The position numbers and the translations under genes are program-made. This document shows, piece by piece, positions 1 to 8,495 of a stretch of 64,000 nt of DNA. Numbering within the stretch: the first letter of the stretch is position 1; every line of letters starts with the position of its first letter. This DNA is from Cupriavidus pauculus (GTDB lineage: Bacteria > Pseudomonadota > Gammaproteobacteria > Burkholderiales > Burkholderiaceae), in assembly GCF_008801835.1 (NCBI RefSeq), contig NZ_VZOW01000010.1:103070-167069 (forward strand), given 5' to 3'. A model generated the notes under the pieces. It had not been told where the DNA came from. It saw nothing but the letters and a program-made list of their open reading frames with translations, and did no database searches.

Positions 1-1
1 G

Positions 2-739
2 CATGAAGTCGGTTCGAACAACCCGGACGGCGTCGAAATCAAGGCCAAGAAGGACGAAAACGGCGTTCCGCTCGACGGCATTCCGTTCCACCCGTACTAC
101 TCGGTGCACGACCTACTCGGGGTTGGCGGATTCCTGATCATTTTCTCGGCCGTCATCTTCTTCTTCCCCGAAGTGGGCGGGTATTTCCTGGAGGCCAACA
201 ACTTCTTCCCGGCCGATCCGCTGAAGACGCCGCCGCACATCGCACCGGTGTGGTACTTCACGCCGTTCTACTCGATGCTGCGCGCCACCACGTCGAACTT
301 CCTGCCGATCCTGTGGTTGTTCTTCGCGGTCGTGCTTGGCATGGTGTTCCTGCGCACGAAGGATGCGCGCGTCCGTATTGGCTCGGTGGCTGTGCTCGTG
401 ATCCTGGCCGTGGGCTTCTATTTCATCGACGCCAAGTTCTGGGGCGTGCTGGTGATGGGCGGCTCGGTGATCGTGCTGTTCTTCCTGCCTTGGCTCGACT
501 GCTCGCCGGTCAAGTCGATCCGCTATCGTCCATCGTTCCACAAGTCGATCCTGATCGTCTTCGTGGTGGTGTTCCTGATCCTGGGCTATCTGGGTGTGCA
601 ACCGCCGTCGCCGGTTGGCGAGAAGGTATCGCAGCTGGGTACGCTGCTGTACTTTGCCTTCTTCCTGACCATGCCGCTGTGGAGCCGTGCCGGCACGTTC
701 AAGCCGGTGCCGGAGCGTGTCACGTTCCATCCGCACTAA
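2..739 (+). CDS. petB: Cytochrome b of the bc1 complex (C-terminal part, cut by window start)
   Basis: The reading frame is open from the first complete codon and encodes the last 245 residues of cytochrome b, the membrane subunit of ubiquinol:cytochrome c reductase that carries hemes bL and bH and the quinone sites. Visible are a polar loop, then HPYYSVHDLLG, the Qo-site segment PPHIAPVWYFTPFYSMLR (PVWY in place of the mitochondrial PEWY), and several hydrophobic helices. The stop lies 37 bases before petC, as expected in a petABC operon. The N-terminal heme-binding helices lie outside the window. The family assignment is secure. Confidence 0.95.
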   Translation, partial: HEVGSNNPDGVEIKAKKDENGVPLDGIPFHPYYSVHDLLGVGGFLIIFSAVIFFFPEVGGYFLEANNFFPADPLKTPPHIAPVWYFTPFYSMLRATTSNFLPILWLFFAVVLGMVFLRTKDARVRIGSVAVLVILAVGFYFIDAKFWGVLVMGGSVIVLFFLPWLDCSPVKSIRYRPSFHKSILIVFVVVFLILGYLGVQPPSPVGEKVSQLGTLLYFAFFLTMPLWSRAGTFKPVPERVTFHPH

Positions 740-776
740 GACGCCGCGCGACCCTACAAGAGGACAAGGACACAAG

Positions 777-1520
777 ATGAAAAAGTTGCTTTCGATCTTC
801 GCACTGGTCGGCGCATGCTTTGCCGCGCTGCCCGCGATGGCTTCGGAGGGAGGCTACCCTCTGGAGCCGGCGCCGCTGGATACAAGCGATGTATCCTCGC
901 TGCAGCGTGGCGCCAAGCTGTTCGTCAACTACTGCCTGAACTGCCATGGCGCGTCGATGATGCGCTACAACCGGTTGAAGGACCTCGATCTGACGGACGA
1001 CCAGATCCGCCAGAACCTGTTGTTCTCGGCCGACAAAGTTGGCGAAACCATGGCGATTGCGCTGCCGCCGAAGGATGCGAAAGCGTTTTTCGGTGCAATT
1101 CCGCCAGATTTGTCTGTCATTGCGCGAGCCCGGAGCAATGACTGGCTCTATACGTATCTGCGCACCTTCTATCGCGATGATGTCCGCGCGACGGGCTGGA
1201 ACAATCTAGTGTTCCCGAGCGTAGGCATGCCGCATGTGCTATGGGAATTGCAAGGACAGCGCGCACCGAAGTACACCGAAGTGGAAGAACACGGCGAAAA
1301 GGTGCACAAGTTCGCGGGATGGCAACAACTCACGCCCGGCAAGATGAGCACGCAGGAATACGACCAAGCCGTTGCCGATCTCGTCAATTACCTGAACTGG
1401 ATGGCCGAGCCTGCCCAAAGTCATCGCAAACGGCTTGGCGTTTGGGTGCTGCTGTTCCTCGGCCTGTTTACGATCTTCGCGTGGCGTCTCAATGCTGCTT
1501 ACTGGAAGGATGTGAAGTAA
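777..1520 (+). CDS. petC: Cytochrome c1 of the bc1 complex
   Basis: This encodes a 247-residue cytochrome c1, which passes electrons from the Rieske centre to soluble cytochrome c in the periplasm. An N-terminal signal peptide ends near AMA-S (residue 22). The heme c motif CLNCH is at residues 53-57, a GMPHVLWE segment supplies the likely axial methionine, and a C-terminal helix (VWVLLFLGLFTIFAW) anchors it in the membrane. The ATG at 777 is preferred over an upstream in-frame ATG at 687, because the latter lies inside petB and would bury the signal peptide. It follows petB in the same operon. Confidence 0.95.
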   Translation: MKKLLSIFALVGACFAALPAMASEGGYPLEPAPLDTSDVSSLQRGAKLFVNYCLNCHGASMMRYNRLKDLDLTDDQIRQNLLFSADKVGETMAIALPPKDAKAFFGAIPPDLSVIARARSNDWLYTYLRTFYRDDVRATGWNNLVFPSVGMPHVLWELQGQRAPKYTEVEEHGEKVHKFAGWQQLTPGKMSTQEYDQAVADLVNYLNWMAEPAQSHRKRLGVWVLLFLGLFTIFAWRLNAAYWKDVK

Positions 1521-1573
1521 GCTTCGCTTAGAAGATTCGGTCGCAGGAGTTGTAACAAATCTGGATGTTGTGG

Positions 1574-1623
1574 AAAGGGTCGGCGCGGCGGTTGCAGCAG
1601 TGCAGCACCGCGCCGGCCCTTTT
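1574..1623 (+). terminator. Rho-independent terminator after petC
   Basis: A long GC-rich hairpin (AAAGGGTCGGCGCGG ... CCGCGCCGGCCC) followed by TTTT lies 54 bases after the petC stop. It probably ends the petABC transcript. Confidence 0.75.
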
Positions 1624-1802
1624 GCCGTGCGCCACTCCGCGATTGTGACGCGGGACGAGCGGTCAGCAACCCTCCCGCTATTTGTAACTAATTTGCTTTT
1701 CGATGGGGCGATCCGGCAGAATGTTTGCCCTGTCCGAACTAGCTTTGCAGAGTTCGTCAAGTTCCTACGAACTGGCGCACTTACCACCCAAGGAATTCAA
1801 CC

Positions 1803-2414
1803 ATGATGGTGTTGTATTCGGGTACCACTTGCCCGTTTTCCCAGCGTTGCCGCCTCGTCCTTTTTGAAAAAGGGATGGACTTTGAGATTCGCGACGTTGA
1901 CCTGTTCAACAAGCCGGAAGATATTTCGGTGATGAACCCGTACGGCCAGGTCCCGATTCTCGTTGAACGCGATCTGATCCTGTACGAATCGAACATCATC
2001 AACGAGTATATTGACGAGCGTTTTCCGCACCCGCAACTGATGCCGGCCGATCCGGTGCAGCGCGCTCGGGCGCGACTCTTCCTTTTCAACTTTGAAAAGG
2101 AACTGTTCACCCATGTGTACGTGCTGGAAAACGAAAAAGGCAAGGCCGCGGAAAAGAATCACGAGCGCGCCCGCGCCGCGATTCGCGACCGCCTGACGCA
2201 GCTTGCTCCGATCTTCGTCAAGAACAAGTACATGCTGGGCGAGGAATTTTCGATGCTCGACGTCGCGATCGCTCCGTTGCTGTGGCGTCTCGACCATTAC
2301 GGCATCGAACTGTCGAAGAATGCGGCTCCCCTGTTGAAGTACGCCGAACGGATCTTTAGCCGCCCGGCCTATATCGAAGCACTGACCCCGTCTGAAAAGG
2401 TGATGCGTCGCTAA
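1803..2414 (+). CDS. sspA: Stringent starvation protein A (GST-fold RNA polymerase-associated protein)
   Basis: A 203-residue protein with a thioredoxin-like N-terminal half (YSGTTCPFSQRCRLVLFEKG, then NPYGQVPILVERDLILYESNIINEYID) and an alpha-helical GST C-terminal half. In the family, SspA binds RNA polymerase and changes its specificity during starvation and acid stress; no glutathione transferase activity is assumed. It lies directly upstream of sspB with 27 bases between, the classical sspAB pair, and downstream of the bc1 operon as is usual in Burkholderiales. A second ATG lies one codon after the first. Confidence 0.93.
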   Translation: MMVLYSGTTCPFSQRCRLVLFEKGMDFEIRDVDLFNKPEDISVMNPYGQVPILVERDLILYESNIINEYIDERFPHPQLMPADPVQRARARLFLFNFEKELFTHVYVLENEKGKAAEKNHERARAAIRDRLTQLAPIFVKNKYMLGEEFSMLDVAIAPLLWRLDHYGIELSKNAAPLLKYAERIFSRPAYIEALTPSEKVMRR

Positions 2415-2441
2415 GACGGATCCGACGCCACCGCAAGCGTA

Positions 2442-2942
2442 ATGTCTGAAACTTCCACCAAGCCCTATCTGATCCGCGCTATTTACGAATGGTGCACGGA
2501 CAATGGTTTTACGCCCTATATCGCCGTATTTGTCGACGGCAACACTAACGTTCCACGAGAGTTCGTCAAGAACAACGAGATCGTGCTGAACGTGAGTTTT
2601 GACGCGACCAGCGGCCTGGATATGGGCAATGAGTGGATCGCCTTCAGTGCCCGCTTCGGTGGTGTCTCCCGCAAGATCGAAGTCCCCGTGGAAAACGTGC
2701 TGGCCATTTACGCGCGCGAAAATGGCCAAGGTATGGCATTCCCGGTGGAGCGCAGTGTTCCTGAAACGCAGGCCGGCACGGAACGCGAAAACAACCCGCC
2801 GCCCAAGCTGGCCTCCGTCGATGCCGACACGTCGCCGCAAGCCTCGACCGACGAGGGCGACAAGGGATCGGACGAAGATCCCACGCCACCTCCCGTCCCG
2901 CGTATCGGCGGCAAGAAGCCGTCTTTGAAGGTGGTCAAATAG
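2442..2942 (+). CDS. sspB: ClpXP protease specificity-enhancing factor SspB
   Basis: A 166-residue adaptor that delivers ssrA-tagged peptides to ClpXP. The N-terminal fold (KPYLIRAIYEWCTDNGFTPY, then VNVPREFVKNNEIVLNVS-like strands) is the substrate-binding domain. A long acidic, proline-rich linker follows and ends in SLKVVK, matching the C-terminal ClpX-binding tail (LRVVK type) of E. coli SspB. The start follows the sspA stop by 27 bases, suggesting cotranscription. Length and tail are normal for betaproteobacteria. Confidence 0.93.
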   Translation: MSETSTKPYLIRAIYEWCTDNGFTPYIAVFVDGNTNVPREFVKNNEIVLNVSFDATSGLDMGNEWIAFSARFGGVSRKIEVPVENVLAIYARENGQGMAFPVERSVPETQAGTERENNPPPKLASVDADTSPQASTDEGDKGSDEDPTPPPVPRIGGKKPSLKVVK

Positions 2943-2968
2943 GCATCGCCAAAGCGCGCCGCATGCAG

Positions 2969-2974
2969 TAGAAT
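2969..2974 (+). promoter_or_regulatory. Possible -10 element of the tRNA-Thr promoter
   Basis: TAGAAT lies 20 bases before the mature tRNA 5' end, the expected distance for a -10 box. No convincing -35 was seen, so this is tentative. Confidence 0.3.
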
Positions 2975-2993
2975 CGCGGCCTGCACCAAACAT

Positions 2994-3069
2994 GCCGGCT
3001 TAGCTCATCAGGTAGAGCAGTTGATTTGTAATCATCAGGTGGCGGGTTCGAGTCCTGCAGCCGGCACCA
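2994..3069 (+). tRNA. tRNA-Thr (anticodon TGT)
   Basis: A 76-nt cloverleaf with acceptor arms GCCGGCT/AGCCGGC, D-arm TAGCTC...GAGCA, anticodon loop TTTGTAA (anticodon TGT, reading ACA/ACG threonine codons), T-loop GGTTCGAGTCC and an encoded CCA end. The anticodon stem GTTGA/TCATC has one U-U mismatch at its second pair. It sits between sspB and a strong terminator. Confidence 0.95.
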
Positions 3070-3079
3070 AATTTCTGTG

Positions 3080-3107
3080 AAAAGCCACGCTCACGCGTGG
3101 CTTTTTT
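3080..3107 (+). terminator. Rho-independent terminator after tRNA-Thr
   Basis: A perfect stem AAAAGCCACGC / GCGTGGCTTTT with a TCAC loop and a T-run lies 10 bases after the tRNA. It is a textbook intrinsic terminator. Confidence 0.9.
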
Positions 3108-3448
3108 GCTTTGGGCATCGCCAATCATTCCTCACTTCATCAATTCGGGAGCGATGGCAATCCCGTGCCGACCCGCACCCCGCTCAAGTCGACATTTTCC
3201 CGTTCCGATATCACGTCAGCAGACAAGCGATCAATGGTTGCCCGGTGCGGCCGAGGCGGCGGTGTAGCTTTTCCACCAGTGACTTTTCATCGTCATGGCG
3301 ACGACGGCCGTCTCGCGCATAATCGGCTTTGCGCCACTTCGACCCTTGCCAAAAAGGGCAGCCATCGCGCCGGTGACCGGCCACGCGGTGCGGATATAAC
3401 CGGTCAAATTGCGGTGTTTCGTTGGGTTAAACAGGAGGGTCAATCGCT
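3108..3448 (+). other. Non-coding stretch upstream of the GH114 gene
   Basis: About 340 bases between the tRNA terminator and the next gene. Short open frames here have no start signal or recognisable product. The only structured items are a possible promoter (3373-3400) and a purine-rich ribosome-binding site (AGGAGGG, near 3431) for the gene at 3449. I see nothing else in it. Confidence 0.5.
3373..3400 (+). promoter_or_regulatory. Candidate sigma-70 promoter for the GH114 gene
   Basis: GTGACC (-35-like, 3373-3378) and TATAAC (-10, 3395-3400) are separated by 16 bases. This would start transcription about 40 bases before the ATG. It is a pattern match only. Confidence 0.35.
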
Positions 3449-4342
3449 ATGCTTAGCAAACTGGGGGGCCAGCGCATTGGGCGCTGGATTGCGGCAATTG
3501 TCGTCGGGACACTGGCCGCGTGTGGCGGTGGTGGGGACGATGATGGTGGATCGGTGGTGCGCGTTTCGGAGGCCACCACGCTTTCTCCTTCCGCGCTGAT
3601 GAGTAGCACAACCGATCCGGCACGATGGATGCCGTCGGTTAACGACACTTGGCAATTGCAGTTGCAAGGCACGATCAATACCAGTTACAACGCCGCGGTT
3701 TTTGACATCGATTTATTCGATACGCCGCAAGCCACTATCAATGCATTGAAGGCGCAGGGCAAGCGTGTCGTCTGCTATTTTTCGGCAGGCAGCAGTGAAA
3801 ACTGGCGGCCCGATTTTTCGAAATTCAAAGCGGCCGACATGGGCAATGCGCTGGACGGCTGGGCTGGCGAGCGCTGGCTCGATACGCGCTCGGCGAATGT
3901 GCGTGCCGTGATGATGGCTCGCATGGACCTGGCGAAATCGAAGGGGTGCGACGGCGTCGATCCCGACAATGTCGATGGCTACACGAACAAGCCCGGCTTC
4001 CCGCTGACGGCAGCGACGCAACTCGATTACAACCGGTTCCTGGCGACGCAAGCACACGCGCGTGGTCTGGCGGTGGGTCTGAAGAACGGCGTGGCGCAAC
4101 TATCCGATCTGGCCTCGGCTTTCGATTTTGCGGTCAACGAGCAGTGCTTCCAGTACAACGAATGCAGCGGTTATTCAGCATTTACCGTACAAGGCAAGCC
4201 GGTGTTCAACGTCGAGTATCAGACCAAATGGAAGGACGCGACCACGCGCCAGACGCTCTGTGCCAAGGCGAAGGCATTGAGCTTGCGGACACTGGTCTTG
4301 CCGTTGGCGCTGAACGACAAATTCCGATATAGCTGCGATTAA
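3449..4342 (+). CDS. Lipoprotein with endo-alpha-1,4-polygalactosaminidase-like (GH114) domain
   Basis: A 297-residue secreted lipoprotein. The signal peptide ends in the lipobox LAAC with the acylated cysteine at residue 25, followed by a GGGGDDDGG spacer. The rest matches the GH114 / TM1410-like TIM barrel: an early WQLQLQG strand, VVCYFSAGSSENWRPD, KGCDGVDPDNVDGY and GLAVGLKN, then VNEQCFQYNEC near the end. Family members hydrolyse alpha-1,4-linked galactosaminoglycans, as in Pel-type polysaccharide, but many bacterial homologues are uncharacterised. It appears monocistronic and converges with the metallopeptidase gene at 4362. The family is fairly sure; the substrate is inferred. Confidence 0.8.
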   Translation: MLSKLGGQRIGRWIAAIVVGTLAACGGGGDDDGGSVVRVSEATTLSPSALMSSTTDPARWMPSVNDTWQLQLQGTINTSYNAAVFDIDLFDTPQATINALKAQGKRVVCYFSAGSSENWRPDFSKFKAADMGNALDGWAGERWLDTRSANVRAVMMARMDLAKSKGCDGVDPDNVDGYTNKPGFPLTAATQLDYNRFLATQAHARGLAVGLKNGVAQLSDLASAFDFAVNEQCFQYNECSGYSAFTVQGKPVFNVEYQTKWKDATTRQTLCAKAKALSLRTLVLPLALNDKFRYSCD

Positions 4343-4361
4343 GTGGACGGCGGCGGGTGGG

Positions 4362-4895
4362 CTATCTGCCGCTCGCCTTTTCCATCTCGCGCCACGCCAG
4401 ATAAAGGCGCGTATCGAATTCCAGTTGGTGATATCGCGGTTCCATATGCTCGCAAAGCCGATAGAACGCCTTGTTGTGATCGGATTCTTTCAGGTGCGCG
4501 AGTTCATGCACGACGATCATGCGAAGAAATTCCGGTGGCGCTTCCTTGAATAGCGACGCTACGCGGATTTCCTTTTTCGCCTTGAGCTTACCGCCCTGTA
4601 CGCGTGAAATTGCCGTGTGCAGACCCAGCGCGTGCTGCGCGGTGTCGAGCCGCGCGTCATAACCGACCTTGTGCAATGGCGGTGCGCTGCGCAGATATTC
4701 CTGCTTGATCGCGGCCGTGTATTCGTAGAGTGCGCGATCGGTCTGGACGCTGTGTCGCTCGGGATAGCGGCGGGCAATATGATCGCCCAGCGTACCTGCC
4801 GATATGGCGGCGCGCACCTGGTCGAGCACATTGGACGGATAACCGCCCAGAAAACGCATCGGGTCTTTTACGCCCGGTTGCCAGCTGCCCGTCAC
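4362..4895 (-). CDS. YgjP-like zinc metallopeptidase domain protein
   Basis: A 177-residue cytoplasmic protein. The C-terminal half carries HELAH (residues 130-134), the HExxH zinc motif, followed by KESDHNKAFYRLCEHMEP, which supplies a third ligand as in the YgjP/SprT-like (DUF45) family. The N-terminal part has no recognised domain. Function is unknown in most bacteria; a protease role is inferred from the motif only. The next gene on the same strand, the His-rich zinc-ribbon protein, ends only 6 bases upstream, so the two probably share a transcript. Confidence 0.8.
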   Translation of the reverse strand: MTGSWQPGVKDPMRFLGGYPSNVLDQVRAAISAGTLGDHIARRYPERHSVQTDRALYEYTAAIKQEYLRSAPPLHKVGYDARLDTAQHALGLHTAISRVQGGKLKAKKEIRVASLFKEAPPEFLRMIVVHELAHLKESDHNKAFYRLCEHMEPRYHQLEFDTRLYLAWREMEKASGR

Positions 4896-4901
4896 AGCGA
4901 T

Positions 4902-5126
4902 TTAGTGGTGGTGATGATGGTGATGCATCCAGCTGTTATCCATCGAATTCACGAAGGATTCCACAGCGTCCTTGTCACCAGTGGCGTGGCGCATCAGTTC
5001 GCCGCATTTGCAGAAACCCTGGTAAGGCGTGATGTGCGAGCAGGCCGACGTCTTCTGCAGATAGAGGGTGACGGGTTTCGTGCACTTCTTGCACTTGAAC
5101 TTCAGGGTAAGGGCGGGTTTGCTCAT
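4902..5126 (-). CDS. Small zinc-ribbon-like protein with natural C-terminal seven-histidine tail
   Basis: A 74-residue protein. KCKKC (Cys12, Cys15) and GFCKCGE (Cys39, Cys41), plus Cys29, suggest a small zinc ribbon. The last seven residues are all histidine after NSWM. The start ATG at 5126 gives the sensible protein; the longer open frame upstream overlaps the ettA 5' region on the other strand. It sits directly upstream of the YgjP-like metallopeptidase gene, so a zinc-related partnership is possible. I do not recognise a named family with certainty. The poly-His end is encoded by a run of CAC/CAT codons. Confidence 0.75.
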   Translation of the reverse strand: MSKPALTLKFKCKKCTKPVTLYLQKTSACSHITPYQGFCKCGELMRHATGDKDAVESFVNSMDNSWMHHHHHHH

Positions 5127-5265
5127 TGGAATCGGTGGAAAATCTGCGGAAATGCGAACCCGATATTGTACTTGCCGCGCTCCAAGCGTGCCCAGCGGGC
5201 CGTTGCAGGTCGATCGGTTTGCTACACTGCCGCCATTCCCCGAAATCCAACCGAACACGCATCCC

Positions 5266-6933
5266 ATGGCACAGTACGTTTTCACCATGAACCGCGTGGG
5301 CAAGATCGTTCCGCCCAAGCGCCACATTCTCAAGGACATTTCGCTGTCCTTTTTCCCCGGTGCCAAGATCGGCGTGCTGGGCCTGAATGGCTCGGGCAAG
5401 TCCACGCTGTTGAAGATCATGGCCGGTCTCGACAAGGAGATCGAGGGCGAAGCCACGCCGATGCCGAACCTCAATATCGGCTATCTGCCGCAAGAGCCGC
5501 AACTCGATCCCGAGCAGACTGTGCGCGAATCGGTGGAAGCCGCGCTTGGCGGCGTATTCGAAGCGCGCAAGAAACTCGACGAAATCTACGCCGCGTATGC
5601 CGAGCCCGATGCGGATTTCGATGCGCTGGCCGCCGAGCAGGCGAAATATGAGGCGATCCTCGCCGCCAGCGATGGCAATAACGCCGAGTTGCAGCTCGAT
5701 ATTGCTGCCGATGCGCTGCGCCTGCCGCCGTGGGACGCGAAGATCGGCAATCTGTCCGGCGGTGAAAAGCGCCGCGTCGCGTTGTGCCGCCTGCTGCTGT
5801 CGCGCCCGGACATGCTGTTGCTCGACGAACCGACCAACCACCTCGATGCCGAATCGGTCGACTGGCTCGAACAGTTCTTGACGCGCTTTCCCGGCACCGT
5901 GGTGGCTGTCACCCATGATCGCTATTTCCTCGACAACGCGGCCGAATGGATTCTGGAACTCGACCGAGGCCACGGTATTCCGTGGAAGGGCAATTACAGC
6001 TCGTGGTTGGAGCAGAAGGAAAATCGCCTGAAGCAGGAAGAGGCCAGCGAATCGGCGCGTCAGAAAGCCCTGAACAAGGAGCTGGAATGGGTGCGCCAAA
6101 ACCCGAAGGGCCGCCAGGCCAAATCGAAGGCTCGTCTGGCGCGTTTCGACGAACTGAACAGCCAGGAATACCAGAAGCGCAACGAAACCCAGGAAATCTT
6201 TATCCCGGTCGGCGAGCGCCTCGGCAACGAAGTCATCGAGTTCGAAAATGTCAGCAAGGGTTATGGCGATCGCCTGCTGATCGACAACCTGAGTTTCAAG
6301 GTGCCGCCGGGCGCCATTGTGGGCATCATCGGCCCGAACGGCGCCGGCAAGTCGACCTTTTTCAAGATGCTGACTGGGAAGGAAAAACCGGACAGCGGCG
6401 AGATCAAGATCGGACCCACGGTAAAGATGGCGTTTGTCGACCAGAGCCGCGATGCGCTGGACGGCAGCAAGACCGTGTTCGAGGAAATCTCGGGTGGCTC
6501 GGACGTCCTGACCGTCGGCCGTTACGAAACCCCGTCGCGCGCCTATATCGGCCGCTTCAATTTCAAGGGCGGCGATCAGCAAAAGACTGTCGGTACATTG
6601 TCGGGCGGCGAACGCGGTCGTTTGCATATGGCCAAGACGCTGATCGCGGGCGGCAATGTGCTGCTGCTTGATGAGCCGTCAAACGATCTCGATGTGGAAA
6701 CGCTGCGCGCGCTGGAAGACGCGTTGCTGGAATTTGCCGGCTGCGTCATGGTGATTTCCCATGATCGTTGGTTCCTGGACCGTATTGCCACCCACATCCT
6801 CGCTTTCGAAGGCGATTCGCATGTGGAGTTCTTCCCCGGCAATTATCAGGAATATGAGGCCGACAAGAAGAAGCGTCTGGGCGAAGAGGCCGCCAAGCCG
6901 AAGCGCATCCGCTACAAGCCGATCATGCGTTGA
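5266..6933 (+). CDS. ettA: Energy-dependent translational throttle protein EttA (ABC-F ATPase)
   Basis: A 555-residue ABC-F protein, exactly the E. coli EttA length, starting [19 protein letters not shown]. It has two nucleotide-binding domains: GLNGSGKS / [17 protein letters not shown] / [11 protein letters not shown] in the first, and GPNGAGKS / [16 protein letters not shown] / [11 protein letters not shown] in the second. Between them is the linker with an [16 protein letters not shown] segment. There are no membrane segments. EttA binds the ribosomal E-site and gates the first peptide bond according to the ATP/ADP ratio. The ATG at 5266 is chosen by family alignment; an in-frame upstream extension is spurious. 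It is followed by a strong terminator. Confidence 0.95.
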   Translation: MAQYVFTMNRVGKIVPPKRHILKDISLSFFPGAKIGVLGLNGSGKSTLLKIMAGLDKEIEGEATPMPNLNIGYLPQEPQLDPEQTVRESVEAALGGVFEARKKLDEIYAAYAEPDADFDALAAEQAKYEAILAASDGNNAELQLDIAADALRLPPWDAKIGNLSGGEKRRVALCRLLLSRPDMLLLDEPTNHLDAESVDWLEQFLTRFPGTVVAVTHDRYFLDNAAEWILELDRGHGIPWKGNYSSWLEQKENRLKQEEASESARQKALNKELEWVRQNPKGRQAKSKARLARFDELNSQEYQKRNETQEIFIPVGERLGNEVIEFENVSKGYGDRLLIDNLSFKVPPGAIVGIIGPNGAGKSTFFKMLTGKEKPDSGEIKIGPTVKMAFVDQSRDALDGSKTVFEEISGGSDVLTVGRYETPSRAYIGRFNFKGGDQQKTVGTLSGGERGRLHMAKTLIAGGNVLLLDEPSNDLDVETLRALEDALLEFAGCVMVISHDRWFLDRIATHILAFEGDSHVEFFPGNYQEYEADKKKRLGEEAAKPKRIRYKPIMR

Positions 6934-6978
6934 TGGCAGTCTGAAAGCGCGATCGCTCCGCTCATGGAGCGAAACGCG

Positions 6979-7028
6979 AGGGGCGATCCCGAAGGCAATA
7001 TCGTTGCCGCCGGGGTTCGCCCCTTTTT
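6979..7028 (+). terminator. Rho-independent terminator after ettA
   Basis: A long imperfect hairpin (AGGGGCGA..CCCG..GGCAA / TTGCC..CGGGG.TCGCCCCT) ends in TTTTT, 46 bases after the ettA stop. Confidence 0.8.
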
Positions 7029-7091
7029 CATATTGGCGTTTCGGCAAGGCGCATCCACGAGCGCCGGTTTTGCCGAGCGTCCCGCCTTTCG

Positions 7092-8234
7092 TTATGCCCT
7101 TACCAGCCGCACCAGCGTAATTTCCGACGGCGCACCGAATCGCTTTGGCGGTCCCCAATATCCGGTGCCACGGCTCACATAAATCCAGAGATTTTCGAGT
7201 CGATTCAGCCCGTGCACATATGGCTGCTGCATTGGCACGAACAGATTCCACGGCCAGAACTGTCCGCCATGCGTATGTCCCGACAACTGCAGATCGAAAC
7301 CCGCGGCAGCGGCGGCCGGGGCGGTGCGCGGCTGATGCGCTAACAGCACGCGTGCCGCGGCATCGGACGGCGCGCCTAGCAGCGCTTGCGCCGGATCGCT
7401 GCGATGACTCTCGATGAATCCGCCCGCGGTGAAATCGGTCACACCGCCCAGCACTAGCGACGCATCGCCACGCCGCACCACCACGTGCTCGTTCAGCAGT
7501 ACGCGCAGTCCCAGGCGTCGCAATTCCGCGATCCATGCTTCAGCGCCCGAGTAATACTCATGGTTGCCGGTGACCACGTAGGCGCCATGCCGCGCCGATA
7601 ACCGGGCGAACGGCGCGGTGTGGGCCGACAGCTCGCGCACCGACCCGTCGACGAGGTCGCCGGTCACCGCGATCGCATCGGGCTGCAGGCTGTTGACGCG
7701 CTCGACGATGCGTTCCAGATACGGCCGCTTGATCGTGGGCCCGACGTGGATGTCGCTGATCTGCGCGATCGTGAAGCCGTGGAATGCATCCGGCAGGTTG
7801 GCGATGGGCACGTCGATCTTTACCACTTTGGCCAGACTGCGCGCATTGATGTACCCGATCACGCAAACGGCGATTGCCAGCAGCGCCACCGTCGTCGCGC
7901 TGTCGGCGCGCAGCCAGTTCGGCTGCCAGCCCGCAATCGTCGCCACTAGCAGGACAATGTCGCGCAAGAATGTCAGCACCAGAAGCGATGAGAAAAATCC
8001 CATCGCGAGCATGCCGATCCAGCTCAGCGCGTCCGCCCAGGTAGTGGACAACCGACGCGCCATCAGCGCGGCAGGAATCAGCAGCGTGGAGGCGATCAGC
8101 CAGAGCACGGCCAAGCCATGGACCGCCATCGGCACCGGCAGATCGGGCAACAGCCGCACGCCGATGTAGACATGCAGCGCAGTGACGATGGCGGCCGGAA
8201 ACAGCAGGGAGCGGCTTAAGCGCCTGGAACTCAT
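7092..8234 (-). CDS. Membrane-anchored metallophosphoesterase (YkuE/YaeI type)
   Basis: A 380-residue protein. The N-terminal third has about four hydrophobic helices, then a calcineurin-like phosphoesterase domain with the full metal-binding set: DIHVG, GDLVDG, GNHEYY, AHQP and SGHTHGGQ. The dimetal active site is therefore intact and lies after the membrane part. Homologues such as YaeI act on UDP-diacylglucosamine or unknown phosphodiesters, so the substrate here is open. It is transcribed alone toward ettA; the gap between them holds the ettA terminator. Confidence 0.85.
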   Translation of the reverse strand: MSSRRLSRSLLFPAAIVTALHVYIGVRLLPDLPVPMAVHGLAVLWLIASTLLIPAALMARRLSTTWADALSWIGMLAMGFFSSLLVLTFLRDIVLLVATIAGWQPNWLRADSATTVALLAIAVCVIGYINARSLAKVVKIDVPIANLPDAFHGFTIAQISDIHVGPTIKRPYLERIVERVNSLQPDAIAVTGDLVDGSVRELSAHTAPFARLSARHGAYVVTGNHEYYSGAEAWIAELRRLGLRVLLNEHVVVRRGDASLVLGGVTDFTAGGFIESHRSDPAQALLGAPSDAAARVLLAHQPRTAPAAAAAGFDLQLSGHTHGGQFWPWNLFVPMQQPYVHGLNRLENLWIYVSRGTGYWGPPKRFGAPSEITLVRLVRA

Positions 8235-8495
8235 GGCGGGGGTTTCAGAGTCGGATTCGGGTGTAGGTGAGGTTGCTGCCGCTCGCCTTCAAGGGCGAAT
8301 GATTCGCATCTTCAGTGAAATCGGGCCAATCCAGCGAAGCAAGATGCACACCATAGTATTGGCGTGTTGTGCGATCTGTCCGATTTATTTATGACCGATG
8401 AATGTTTTCGATGCGCGTTGTTCCCGCCATCGCACTAAATTAGATTCGTCGAGTTGCACGCGTGCCGCATGCTGCCCATCCCTGTCGGAGAATCC

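Noticed and set aside
3111..3599. Open frame overlapping the start of the GH114 gene
   Set aside because: It overlaps the real signal peptide in another frame and has no start signal or recognisable product.
4902..4925. Seven histidines as an engineered tag from a vector
   Set aside because: The flanking sequence is continuous genomic DNA between the peptidase gene and ettA with no vector features.
4975..6627. Long open frame on the minus strand opposite ettA
   Set aside because: It is a codon-bias shadow of the 555-residue EttA gene, with low-complexity Arg/Leu/Ala-rich sequence and no domain.
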